A stretch of DNA of 40,562 nt, taken from assembly GCA_018069465.1 (NCBI GenBank), contig JAGPUW010000020.1:1-40562 (forward strand), given 5' to 3'. How positions within the stretch are numbered: position 1 is the stretch's first letter; each line of letters starts with the position of its first letter. The stretch is from Gammaproteobacteria bacterium (GTDB taxonomy: Bacteria; Pseudomonadota; Gammaproteobacteria; Pseudomonadales; Porticoccaceae). The notes below the pieces were generated by a model. The model was not told the origin of the DNA, ran no database searches, and saw only the letters and a list, made by a program, of their open reading frames with translations. The position numbers and the translations under genes are program-made. Of the stretch, positions 17,501 through 27,788 are shown piece by piece.

Positions 17501-18754
17501 ATGACACAGAACAACGCACCAAAACACATACTCGACGGTTACCGCATACTCGACTTCACGCAGTTTCTCGCTGGGCCAACCACCACCCGGCTGATGGCCG
17601 AAATGGGCGCGGAGGTGATTAAAGTTGAACTCATGCCCGAGGGCGATCCCGTTCGCGGCCTGCCCTATCGCCGCCAGGGCCGCAGCGGTTATTTTATTCA
17701 GCAGAGCCGCGGCAAAAAAAGTATTTGCGTCGACATTCGCAACCCCAAGGGGCTTGAGTTAATTAAAGGCCTGATTAAAGACTGCGATATCGTCCTCGAA
17801 AATTTCTCCCCCGGTGCCATCTCGCGCATGGGCCTGAGCTACGAGGTGATTAAAGAAATTAAGCCCGACGTTATTATGTGCTCGATTTCTGCCTTCGGCC
17901 AAACCGGCCCACTGGCCAGCCTGCCCGGCTTTGACTACATCGCCATGGCCGTGTCCGGCGTCATGGACATGATCGGCGACCCCGACCAACCGCCCTACTT
18001 CCCCATGCTCGGCATTGGCGATGTGAGCGCCGGGGTACACGCCCTCGCCGCGATTAACGGCGCCCTGCTCTACCGCTATAAAACCGGCAAGGGCCAGTAC
18101 ATCGACATCTCCCTGCTCGACTCCTACTTCCACGCCCACGAAATTAATGTCCAGGCCTACTCCGGCAGCAAGGGCAAAATTGTGCCTAAACGCTCCGGCC
18201 ACCACCACTACGCCGCCGCACCGCTGGGCCTGTTTAAATGTCAGGACGGCTATTTATTTATGGTCGTAATGGCGCGCCAATGGGTGCCCCTGTGTAAAGC
18301 CATGGGCCGAGAAGACATGGCCGAAAATCCCGACTACGCCACCAACGGCAAACGCGTAGAACGCCGCGATGAAATTGTCGGCATTATCGAAAACTGGTTA
18401 AAAGACTATAAACGCGACGACGCCCTAAAACTGCTCGAAGACATGCACGTCCCCGTCGCCCCCGTACTCAGCGTGCCCGAAGCCATGGAACACCCGCATT
18501 TAATTGAGCGGCAAGTGATCCGAAAAATCCACGACAGAGGCTACGGCGAACTCGACATACCCGGCATCCCCCTGCGCTTTTCAGAATTCCCCGAACCCCT
18601 CGACCTGCAAGCCCCGTTTTTAGGCGAGCATAATAAAGAAGTTTTTGGTGATCACCTGGGCTTGAGTGGTGCTGACATTGAGGCTTTGGAAGAAGAGGGT
18701 GTATTGAAATCGGAGCCACTGCCAGAGGGAGTGGTGACTATTGCTACGGCCTAA
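17501..18754 (+). CDS. CaiB/BaiF family III CoA-transferase 4
   Basis: A 417-residue family III CoA-transferase, the last of four. Marks: LDGYRILDFTQFLAGP, GAEVIKVE, QQSRGKKSICVDI (Ser where the other three have Asn), SAFGQTGPLASLPGFDYIAM, and probable catalytic Asp174 in GIGDVSAGVHA. The C-terminal domain carries VPVAPVLSVPEAMEHPHL, as in gene 1, and DIPGIPLRFSEFPEPLDLQAPF. Start ATG at 17501 follows TAGGGGC. The 288-bp upstream gap and the hairpin at 17226 suggest it may have its own promoter. It is ~10 residues longer than its neighbours at the C-terminus. Confidence 0.92.
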   Translation: MTQNNAPKHILDGYRILDFTQFLAGPTTTRLMAEMGAEVIKVELMPEGDPVRGLPYRRQGRSGYFIQQSRGKKSICVDIRNPKGLELIKGLIKDCDIVLENFSPGAISRMGLSYEVIKEIKPDVIMCSISAFGQTGPLASLPGFDYIAMAVSGVMDMIGDPDQPPYFPMLGIGDVSAGVHALAAINGALLYRYKTGKGQYIDISLLDSYFHAHEINVQAYSGSKGKIVPKRSGHHHYAAAPLGLFKCQDGYLFMVVMARQWVPLCKAMGREDMAENPDYATNGKRVERRDEIVGIIENWLKDYKRDDALKLLEDMHVPVAPVLSVPEAMEHPHLIERQVIRKIHDRGYGELDIPGIPLRFSEFPEPLDLQAPFLGEHNKEVFGDHLGLSGADIEALEEEGVLKSEPLPEGVVTIATA

Positions 18755-18790
18755 GGGAGTGGTGAAATAGCGTATCGGCGGCTGAGGGGC

Positions 18791-18821
18791 CCTGCATTTT
18801 GCGAAGATCGTACAGTGCAGG
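18791..18821. other. Stem-loop downstream of CoA-transferase 4
   Basis: CCTGCA at 18791-18796 pairs with TGCAGG at 18816-18821, 37 nt past the stop of CoA-transferase 4. No T tract follows. It could be a weak terminator or a piece of the transposase-related elements found further on. The remainder of 18755-19063 holds the first copy of the 100-bp direct repeat and no gene that I can support. Confidence 0.35.
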
Positions 18822-18888
18822 ATCATATCGCCGCATAGCTTATTTAAGCAACGGGCACTTGGGGCTTGAGGCTGCCGCATATGGCATT

Positions 18889-18988
18889 GGCTTATTCCCG
18901 GTTTGGCCTTATTGTCGGATTAACAGGAATTACAGCCCGGCTATATACAAAAATTAACGGGAATTTGGTTTCCTTTTAACAACAAGTT
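18889..18988. repeat. ~100-bp direct repeat, copy 1
   Basis: 100 bp matching 19661-19761 with about 8 substitutions and a single 1-nt indel. It begins GGCTTATTCCCGG and ends AACAAGTT, where the two copies diverge abruptly. ATTCCCG near the left end is complementary to CGGGAAT near the right, so the unit could fold. It lies 75 nt before the toxin-antitoxin pair. Confidence 0.85.
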
Positions 18989-19013
18989 CTGTTCAAAATA
19001 GCCCTTGATATTC

Positions 19014-19037
19014 CGTACGCCTAGTCGTACGCTTGGT
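19014..19037. promoter_or_regulatory. 12-nt tandem repeat, possible antitoxin operator
   Basis: CGTACGCCTAGT (19014-19025) and CGTACGCTTGGT (19026-19037) are adjacent and match at 10 of 12 positions; each starts with the palindrome CGTACG. The pair lies 27-50 nt before the antitoxin ATG, where YefM/Phd antitoxins usually bind to repress their operon. Confidence 0.45.
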
Positions 19038-19063
19038 CGCGCTTAATCAAGACGGTATTTATT

Positions 19064-19306
19064 ATGACTATTATGAATGCTACAGAAGCTCGCTCTAAGC
19101 TCTACACATTGATAGACGAAACCACAGAGACACACCAACCTATTTTTATTACAGGTAAAAGGGGCAATGCTGTGCTTGTTTCTGAAGAAGACTGGAACTC
19201 CATTTCTGAAACTCTCCATCTACTTTCTGTGCCTGGAATGAGGGAGTCAATAAAAGAGGGGATGGAGGAAGATCTATCAGAATCTTCTAAGGAACTTGAT
19301 TGGTGA
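19064..19306 (+). CDS. Phd/YefM-family antitoxin
   Basis: An 80-residue antitoxin of the Phd/YefM fold. The N-terminal DNA-binding and dimerisation part reads MNATEARSKLYTLIDET, then a strand PIFITGKRGNAVLVSEEDWNSI, a helical stretch ending in the toxin-wrapping acidic tail (SIKEGMEEDLSESSKELDW). The start at 19064 has GACGG eight nt upstream; a second Met three codons later is possible. Its TGA overlaps the toxin GTG, the usual coupling. It lies between two direct repeats and has a tandem operator-like site upstream. Confidence 0.9.
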   Translation: MTIMNATEARSKLYTLIDETTETHQPIFITGKRGNAVLVSEEDWNSISETLHLLSVPGMRESIKEGMEEDLSESSKELDW

Positions 19307-19566
19307 GCTGGAAGTTGCTGTATACCAAACAAGCACAAAAAGACGCTAAGAAATTGTCAGCGTCTGGCTTGAAGAAAAAGGCACAGGCACTTTTAGACGT
19401 AATAAAAGAAGATCCCTACCAAAACCCACCTCCCTATGAAAAATTGGTGGGTGACTTATCCGGCGCATATTCAAGACGAATCAACATACAACATAGGCTT
19501 GTCTACCAAGTTTATGAAGAAAAGTATGCGATTAAAATCATTCGCTTGTGGACTCACTACGAATGA
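19303..19566 (+). CDS. YoeB/Txe-family mRNA endonuclease toxin
   Basis: An 87-residue toxin beginning at the GTG at 19303, which shares GTGA with the antitoxin stop. The sequence WKLLYTKQAQKDAKKL, then PPPYEKLVGDLSGAYSRRINIQHRLVYQVY, and the C-terminal RLWTHYE match the YoeB/Txe branch of the RelE superfamily, which cleaves mRNA at the ribosomal A site. The residues expected for catalysis are present: a Glu in YEKL, Arg in SRRIN and the terminal His-Tyr pair. The gene is intact and of normal length. Its partner is the YefM-like antitoxin directly upstream. Confidence 0.9.
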   Translation: MSWKLLYTKQAQKDAKKLSASGLKKKAQALLDVIKEDPYQNPPPYEKLVGDLSGAYSRRINIQHRLVYQVYEEKYAIKIIRLWTHYE

Positions 19567-19613
19567 AAATTGAACAAAAAAAATGGGCTGGGGCTTTCGA
19601 GATCGCATTATAT

Positions 19614-19650
19614 AAATGTGATACGGAAAGACCTCGTATCTGACCCTGCA
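19614..19650 (-). repeat. Solo transposase-flank-like element
   Basis: On the minus strand this reads GCAGGGTCAG, a 7-nt insert, then GTCTTTCC and a TATCACATTT end. The same GGGTCAG...GTCTTTCC...ATCACATT arrangement sits just upstream of the tyrosine transposase at 20686. It is probably an orphan end of a related element. Confidence 0.5.
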
Positions 19651-19660
19651 TTCACGCGCT

Positions 19661-19761
19661 GGCTTATTCCCGGTTTGGCCTTGATTGTCGGATTAACAGG
19701 AATTACAGTCCTGCTATAAACAATAATTAACGGGAATTGGGTTTCCTGCTAAAAACAAGTT
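19661..19761. repeat. ~100-bp direct repeat, copy 2
   Basis: Second copy of the repeat at 18889-18988, same orientation, offset 772 bp, with the YefM/YoeB pair between. It ends 32 nt before the ATG of the TIR gene, so each copy stands directly upstream of a defence- or addiction-type gene, a cassette-like arrangement. Confidence 0.85.
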
Positions 19762-19793
19762 AGAGCCTCAAGCTATAAACATAGGAAGTATAA

Positions 19794-20264
19794 ATGAAAG
19801 TTTTTATTAGTTGGTCTGGAGATTCTAGCCACAAAGTAGCAAAAGCTTTGAGAGATTGATTGCCTTCAGTTATTCAAAGTATCACGCCATATGTTTCTTC
19901 TGAGGATATAGATAAAGGCGCAAGGTGGTCTAGCGATATTGCATCTGAGCTTGATGAATCTGCATTTGGTATTTTGTGCGTGACCCCGGATAATATAGAT
20001 GCACCATGGTTAAACTTTGAAGCTGGTGCACTAGGGAAAAGTGTTGATAAAAGTCATGTATGTCCATTTCTTTTCAGAATTAAAAGATCGGATGTAACGG
20101 GACCAATACTTCAATATCAATCAACTACCCATGAAAAAGATGATGTTTTTAAATTATTAAAAGCAATTAATGAAGCCTGTGACGACAACGGAATTTTCTG
20201 CAGGCGGAGCAGGCCGCACGAAACGTTATTAAACATGCACCCGGATTCACCTGGGGGTTTTTAA
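19794..20264 (+). pseudogene. TIR-domain protein gene with in-frame stop
   Basis: From the ATG at 19794 (AGGAAG upstream) the frame reads MKVFISWSGDSSHKVAKALRD, then a TGA at 19857-19859, then continues in the same frame LPSVIQSITPYVSSEDIDKG ... ELDESAFGILCVTPDNIDAPWLNFEAGAL. This is a bacterial TIR-like domain of the kind found in antiphage and NAD-cleaving proteins. As I recall relatives, the stop replaces a Trp (RDWLP), so one G-to-A change would explain it. The similarity ends near 20195, where the frame runs into unrelated sequence and stops at 20264, so the usual C-terminal part is also missing. Most likely a decayed defence gene. Confidence 0.75.
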
Positions 20265-20449
20265 CACTGGCTATGTCTCTAACCACTTTGGAACATGATG
20301 GCGAAGCACAACTGAAAATTCGGCGAATAACTGAAATTTAACCTGATTTCACCCGACAACACGCGGTAGATTTTTGGAATCGCGTGCTACAAAAATCCGA
20401 TCAGGCCGAAACGCAGATTGCATTACTGCGCCAGACCTGGAGAGATTGA
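20201..20449 (+). pseudogene. Remnant of a TPR-like C-terminus
   Basis: In the frame starting at 20201 the translation gives QAEQAARNVIKHAPGFTWGF, then LTLAMSLTTLEHDGEAQ, ITEI, a TAA, then PDFTRQHAVDFWNRVLQ, ending at a TGA at 20447. This resembles the tetratricopeptide tail seen in some class III adenylate cyclases (a recollection, not a search). The internal stop and the lack of any 5' part mark it as a fragment. It is joined out of frame to the truncated TIR gene. Confidence 0.5.
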
Positions 20450-20640
20450 TATGACCCACCTTTTTAACTGACTGATGAGCCACGAATCGGGCCTAAGCAC
20501 AATGGCCGCCTTGATCGCCATTGTGGCAACGATCGTTGTGATTTTGTCGCCGCTGGGCGCGGGCTGCGGGCGCTGCTTTCTCATAAATAAAAATTCACGT
20601 GATAGCGAATCAAAACTCCCCATCTGGGGCAAGTGGGGGG

Positions 20641-20667
20641 GGGTCAGGTCTTTCCTAATCACATTAG
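20641..20667 (+). repeat. Element upstream of tyrosine transposase
   Basis: GGGTCAGGTCTTTCCTAATC and the following ACATTA lie 19-45 nt before the transposase ATG and resemble the orphan element on the opposite strand at 19614-19650. Conserved GGGTCAG-type leaders are usual in front of this transposase group. Confidence 0.5.
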
Positions 20668-20685
20668 CCCTGCTATATTCCACCC

Positions 20686-21522
20686 ATGGCCAGACCCCTA
20701 AGATTAGAATTTGCCGGTGCTATTTATCACCTCACGTCGAGAGGTGATCGTCGTGAGGCTATTTATGATGATGACGATGATCGCCTGCAATGGCTTGAAA
20801 CCTTAGCCAGGGTTTGCGCTCGTTTTAATTGGCGCGTTCACGCCTATTGCCTGATGGACAATCATTATCATCTGGTCGTAGAAACGGCCGAGGGCAACTT
20901 GTCCAAGGGCATGCGCCAGCTCAATGGCGTGTACACGCAATATTATAATCGTCGTCACGGGCGTGCTGGGCACGTTTTCCAGGGCCGCTATAAAGCTATT
21001 CTGGTCGATAAAGAGGCCTATTTACTGGAGCTATCGCGCTACGTTGTATTGAACCCCGTGAGGGCGAAAATGGTGAAGCGTGTTGCCAACTGGCCGTGGA
21101 GTAGCTATCCGGCCATGGTCGGTGAACAGCCTATAGCGGAGTGGCTTGAATGCGACTGGCTACTGAGTCACTTTGGCAAGCAGAGGAAGCGGACGCGGGA
21201 AAAGTACATTGACTTCGTCAACGAGGGGCTTGTACAACCCTCCATTTGGGGCAGCCTGCAAAAGCAAATATTTTTAGGCGACGAGGCGTTTATCAATAAG
21301 CATCTCAAGGCGATAAAAAAAGATGTGCGCCTGGATGACATTCCGGCCTTGCACAAAAGAGCAGCGGCCAAACCTATTACCTACTACCAGAAAAAATACA
21401 AAAACAATAACGAGGCCATTACCCAAGCTTATCTGACGGGGGCTTTTACCATGAAAGAACTTGGCGAGCATTTTGGCAAGCACTACACCACTATAAGCCG
21501 CATTATAAAAGCCAACGAATAA
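20686..21522 (+). CDS. REP-associated tyrosine transposase (Y1 family)
   Basis: A 278-residue single-domain HUH transposase of the IS200-like, REP-associated group (RAYT). The start MARPLRLEFAGAIYHLTSRGDRR gives the first strand, followed by the HUH motif in AYCLMDNHYHLVVET (His-aromatic-His) and a catalytic Tyr expected in the GVYTQYYNRRHGRAGHVFQGRYK helix. After YVVLNPVRA comes a C-terminal helix-turn-helix, EAITQAYLTGAFTMKELGEH ... TTISRIIK, resembling the DnaA-like domain in this subgroup. These proteins are usually single-copy and act on REP hairpins. The gene is intact. It sits in the decaying accessory stretch, next to a second copy of its leader-like sequence. Confidence 0.93.
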   Translation: MARPLRLEFAGAIYHLTSRGDRREAIYDDDDDRLQWLETLARVCARFNWRVHAYCLMDNHYHLVVETAEGNLSKGMRQLNGVYTQYYNRRHGRAGHVFQGRYKAILVDKEAYLLELSRYVVLNPVRAKMVKRVANWPWSSYPAMVGEQPIAEWLECDWLLSHFGKQRKRTREKYIDFVNEGLVQPSIWGSLQKQIFLGDEAFINKHLKAIKKDVRLDDIPALHKRAAAKPITYYQKKYKNNNEAITQAYLTGAFTMKELGEHFGKHYTTISRIIKANE

Positions 21523-21565
21523 GGCGATGGGGTATCATCATCCGTGATACTGGTTTCAAAGCGAC

Positions 21566-21658
21566 GGTTTAAAGCCTCAAGTACAGTCGGGGCGATTCAC
21601 TCAGGACAGAATTGACAGCTTGCGTTGGAAGCTAGAGCAACTGGGGCTTAAAAAATAA
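21566..21658 (+). pseudogene. Possible C-terminal gene remnant
   Basis: A 30-codon in-frame stretch ending in TAA reads QSGRFTQDRIDSLRWKLEQL followed by GLKK. It looks like the end of a protein but has no start or body. A hairpin (21643-21650 with 21656-21663, AAAAA loop) overlaps its end. The rest of 21523-22041 holds an inverted repeat before gcvP and nothing else I can support. Confidence 0.3.
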
Positions 21659-21914
21659 GCCCCTCTGCTGATACTCTCCCCGCTCTACCATTTAGGGGGC
21701 AGCAGTGGGCCGGGGTAATATGCCATCAACATGAGCAACACAAGTCCGCCGATATCTCGCAGGCGGTTGGGTGATTCAAGTATTTTCGGGGCGCTTGTTA
21801 AATAGTTTTCAAGCCAGATCAAATCACTAGCACTCAGCTAATTTAAGCTTCTTGCCGTGGATAAATAAGTGCTGATCTTACCCTTTATTCTCTCTACCGA
21901 GCCCTTCCCACAAC

Positions 21915-21970
21915 TGTGCTAAGGTGTAGAAAAGGCCATTGGGAAAGTTCATTATTGACTCCTTAGCACA
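21915..21970. repeat. 10-bp inverted repeat upstream of gcvP
   Basis: TGTGCTAAGG (21915-21924) and CCTTAGCACA (21961-21970) are perfect complements 36 nt apart, ending 71 nt before the gcvP ATG. It could be a leader-RNA stem or a regulator site. It does not show the paired-aptamer form of a glycine riboswitch. Confidence 0.5.
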
Positions 21971-22041
21971 TGGCAAGCACAGTGAGTTGGCCACATAAAT
22001 ACACCGCTGTTTTACTGTCTATGTTTAAACGCCTATAGAAG

Positions 22042-24939
<2,898 letters not shown>

Positions 24940-25058
24940 CTCGCCAAGCAGCTCGCATTAAATCAAGCAACTGATCGGACTTATTTGACGCGAAATAATT
25001 TGCGGCATTATTGTAAAAAAGACTATCCTAGGCACACATTTTTACAAGACAGACTCTT

Positions 25059-25235
25059 ATGACCAGCAAAGTCATCACTCGATTTACCCTTATTGCCAGC
25101 ACCGTATTTTTACTCAGCGCCTGTGCCCCCGAAGTAGGCAGCGACGCCTGGTGTAAGAAACTAGTCGCAAAGCCCAAAGGTGACTGGTCGACGAATGAAG
25201 CCGCCGATTACGCCAAGCACTGTTTGCTGAAATAA
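25059..25235 (+). CDS. Small DUF3012-type lipoprotein
   Basis: A 58-residue protein starting at the ATG at 25059. It has a lipoprotein signal peptide (MTSKVITRFT, hydrophobic LIASTVFLLSAC) with a lipobox cleaved before Cys22. The short mature part, CAPEVGSDAWCKKLVAKPKG then DWSTNEAADYAKHCLLK, with two further cysteines, matches the DUF3012 family as I recall it. Function is unknown. It is probably anchored at the outer membrane by its lipid. It stands alone 119 nt after gcvP, so it may have its own promoter. Confidence 0.85.
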   Translation: MTSKVITRFTLIASTVFLLSACAPEVGSDAWCKKLVAKPKGDWSTNEAADYAKHCLLK

Positions 25236-25322
25236 ACGCTGGCAAGCGTTGAAGCCACAAGTGGCCAAAGCCATAAGGCCTTAAACCTGCAAGCCGTTAA
25301 ATCAATAAGCTGCGGCACGGCT

Positions 25323-27191
25323 TTAGCTCTCGGCTCTTGTCTGGGGCGACGCCAACAAACTAACAATATCGGGTTCCAGTAGCGTCTCTCGCTCCAGCAA
25401 GGCTGTGGCGAGGCGTTTCAGGTCGGCAAGGTTTTCCTGCAATAAAGCCGCCGCTGCCGCTTCGCACTTTCGAACCAGTACCAGCACTTCTCTATCAATC
25501 AGTTTCAAGGTGTCTTCACTAAAATTTCTCGGTTGGGCAATATCCCGCCCCAGAAAGGGGTGCTCTTCCGACTGGGGAAAGCTCACCGAACCCAGCGCTT
25601 CACTCATGCCCCACTGAGCGACCATTTTGCGCGCAAGCAGAGTTGCCTGTTTTAAGTCATCGGCAGCGCCCGTGCTCACATCACCATAAATCAGCTGCTC
25701 GGCCAGTCGCCCACCCAGGAGGATGGATATTCTTTCTTCCAGATATTCCTGGGTAAAATTGTGCCTGTCCTCCTCGGGCATCTGCTCTGTCACCCCGAGG
25801 GCTCGACCACGGGGAATAATGGAAATCTTGCGCAGTGGATCGCTGTGCTGCATACGAAAGGCGGTAATGCCGTGACCCGCCTCGTGATAGGCGACACGTT
25901 GCTTTTCCCCTTCGCCGAGCACCTCCTCACGCTCTGAACCCAGCACCACTCTATCGCGGGCATATTCAAAATCATCCGGGCTTACCTGCTCGCGATTATC
26001 CCGCGCAGCCCTGAGTGCAGCTTCGTTGACAAGGTTTTCGAGATCGGCTCCCGACATACCCACCGTGCGAGCGGCGATGTCTTTTAAGCAGCGCTCATCA
26101 CTTAGCGGCACCTTGCGCGTGTGAACCTCCAGTATGGTTTGGCGTGCTGCCATTTCCGGCAATTCAAGCACTAGCTTTCTGTCGAAGCGGCCGGGGCGCA
26201 ATAGCGCCGGGTCGAGTACATCGGGCCGATTGGTGGCCGCGAGAACCAGCACCGCCTCGTCTGCTTCAAAGCCATCCATTTCTGCCAGAATTTGATTCAG
26301 CGTTTGTTCCTGCTCGTCATTACCGCCACCCATGCCGGTGCCGCGCACCCTGCCCACAGAGTCAATTTCATCGATAAAGATAATTGCAGGGGCTTCCTTG
26401 CGGGCCTGTTCAAACATATCCCTCACCCGCGAGGCGCCGACACCGACAAACATTTCAATAAACTCGGAGCCGCTAATACTAAAAAATGGCACCCCGGCTT
26501 CGCCCGCCGCAGCCTTGGCGAGCAGGGTTTTACCGGTGCCCGGCGCGCCCATCAGCAGCATGCCCCGAGGCATTTTTGCGCCGATACTGCGGTACTTATC
26601 GGGGTTTTTTAAAAAATCGACAATCTCTCGCAAGTCCTGTTTTGCATGGTCGAGACCGGCAACATCATCAAAACCGATATGAATCGTTTCCTGCCCATGG
26701 CGTCGTGCTTTAGATCGAGAAAAACCAAACACGCCACCAGTGCCGCCAGCGCCGCCGCCCATTTTTTTTTGCATCATGCGGCTGCTGTAAACAAAGAAGG
26801 CCAGCAACAAAAGCCACGGCACAATGCCAATGAGCAATTGCAAAACCACTGACATTTCCGTGGGTTCGGCCTCGATTTCAACCTGGTGCTCTTCCAGAAG
26901 GGGCATAAAACCGGGATCGTCTATGGGCGGCAGTATGACTTTAAAGATTGAGGATTGGTCGCTTGTGCCCGCTGTAGAGGAGGAGAATTCGCCAGTGATG
27001 GTTTCATTTTTAATGCTGATTTTTTTTATTAAGCCCGTCGCTACCTGCTCTTTAAAAGCCGTATAGCTGAGACTTTGAGGTTGCACAGAATAAAAATGTT
27101 GAACCGCTAAATAAACAATAAGAAACAGGAAGGTCAGGCGAGTAGCGCGACGGTACTGCTCACTATCACTGGCTTTTTTTTCATCCGGCAT
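25323..27191 (-). CDS. ftsH: FtsH-type AAA+ membrane metalloprotease (paralogue)
   Basis: A 622-residue membrane-anchored ATP-dependent zinc protease. Two transmembrane helices (near residues 18-34 and 117-136) flank a periplasmic domain. Next come Walker A GAPGTGKT (~215-222), Walker B IIFIDEID, the pore loop [13 protein letters not shown], second region of homology [20 protein letters not shown], and the zinc site HEAGH (~436-440). I use the ATG at 27191 rather than a TTG four codons earlier; neither has a good ribosome site. It is the distal gene of a unit with host-attachment-family, carbamate kinase and cyclic-diphosphoglycerate-synthase-like genes, not the usual ftsJ-ftsH pair, so it is probably an accessory stress paralogue. 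A Gly-rich linker ([12 protein letters not shown]) precedes the ATPase. Confidence 0.95.
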   Translation of the reverse strand: MPDEKKASDSEQYRRATRLTFLFLIVYLAVQHFYSVQPQSLSYTAFKEQVATGLIKKISIKNETITGEFSSSTAGTSDQSSIFKVILPPIDDPGFMPLLEEHQVEIEAEPTEMSVVLQLLIGIVPWLLLLAFFVYSSRMMQKKMGGGAGGTGGVFGFSRSKARRHGQETIHIGFDDVAGLDHAKQDLREIVDFLKNPDKYRSIGAKMPRGMLLMGAPGTGKTLLAKAAAGEAGVPFFSISGSEFIEMFVGVGASRVRDMFEQARKEAPAIIFIDEIDSVGRVRGTGMGGGNDEQEQTLNQILAEMDGFEADEAVLVLAATNRPDVLDPALLRPGRFDRKLVLELPEMAARQTILEVHTRKVPLSDERCLKDIAARTVGMSGADLENLVNEAALRAARDNREQVSPDDFEYARDRVVLGSEREEVLGEGEKQRVAYHEAGHGITAFRMQHSDPLRKISIIPRGRALGVTEQMPEEDRHNFTQEYLEERISILLGGRLAEQLIYGDVSTGAADDLKQATLLARKMVAQWGMSEALGSVSFPQSEEHPFLGRDIAQPRNFSEDTLKLIDREVLVLVRKCEAAAAALLQENLADLKRLATALLERETLLEPDIVSLLASPQTRAES

Positions 27192-27268
27192 AATTAATGA
27201 CAACTTGAAAATTAATAAAATAGATACCCGAATACGGCTTTCTCTGAATCACCCTCACTCTATTTTCA

Positions 27269-27712
27269 TCATTTTTTAAGCGCATCATGTATAAGTTGAG
27301 AGATTTCATCGGCTGATGATTTGAGCATGTTTTTGTCAATTTCAGCGACCAGGCACTGACGTGTAGGCCCGCTCAGATTGAGTCGAATCAAGCCCAGAAA
27401 ATGCGGCCCTGCACAAAGTACCAGGCGATTAAATTCACCCTGTAGCCGGCCGTTATCCAATGTGTCGCAGAGCGTTTTTGCGAAGCTGATGGCCTCCTTT
27501 TCTTTTTTACTCTCTTTTGGTGCGAGTGCGTGCTGCCCGCCACCCTTGCCGTCAAAGCCCTGTCCCGGAAAATCTGATGTTAAGTCCTGCTCGCGTTGTC
27601 GTGCTTCAGGATTTAAAAAGCACTCTACCTCTTGCAGATCGGCGAGACTGGATGCCATTGTATAAAGAGTCGCACGACTCTTTTCAGCCACTAAAACCCA
27701 TATCTTACTCAT
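27269..27712 (-). CDS. Host-attachment family protein
   Basis: A 147-residue protein matching the family named for Agrobacterium attachment to host cells. The sequence begins KIWVLVAEKSRATLY, has the DFPGQGFDGKGGGQHALAP loop, and a C-terminal LVLCAGPHFLGLIRLNL strand followed by IDKNMLKSSADEI. The fold resembles the release-factor eRF1 middle domain, but the biochemical role is not established. A strong AAAGGAGG lies just before the ATG at 27712. It lies 77 nt upstream of the FtsH paralogue; this pairing suggests a stress rather than attachment role. The family name should not be read as function. Confidence 0.88.
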   Translation of the reverse strand: MSKIWVLVAEKSRATLYTMASSLADLQEVECFLNPEARQREQDLTSDFPGQGFDGKGGGQHALAPKESKKEKEAISFAKTLCDTLDNGRLQGEFNRLVLCAGPHFLGLIRLNLSGPTRQCLVAEIDKNMLKSSADEISQLIHDALKK

Positions 27713-27788
27713 ACATCCTCCTTTAAAAAAACCACGGGCCCTGCCAAGTTTCCTCGCCAGGGGGTATTCAAACAGTACTCCTCAATGC

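Noticed and set aside
18889-19761. Direct repeats as proven integron attC sites
   Set aside because: The 3' ends lack a clean GTTRRRY core and the left ends lack its complement, so I report them only as cassette-like repeats.
20475-20747. Plus-strand reading frame of 90 codons with a hydrophobic segment (MAALIAIVATIVVILSPLGAG)
   Set aside because: It runs into the transposase gene in another frame and crosses its leader element. The N-terminal hydrophobic part might be a broken gene start, but I can tie it to no family.
21523-22041. Possible glycine riboswitch before gcvP
   Set aside because: I looked for paired aptamer-like stems and found only one long-spaced inverted repeat; nothing supports a glycine aptamer.
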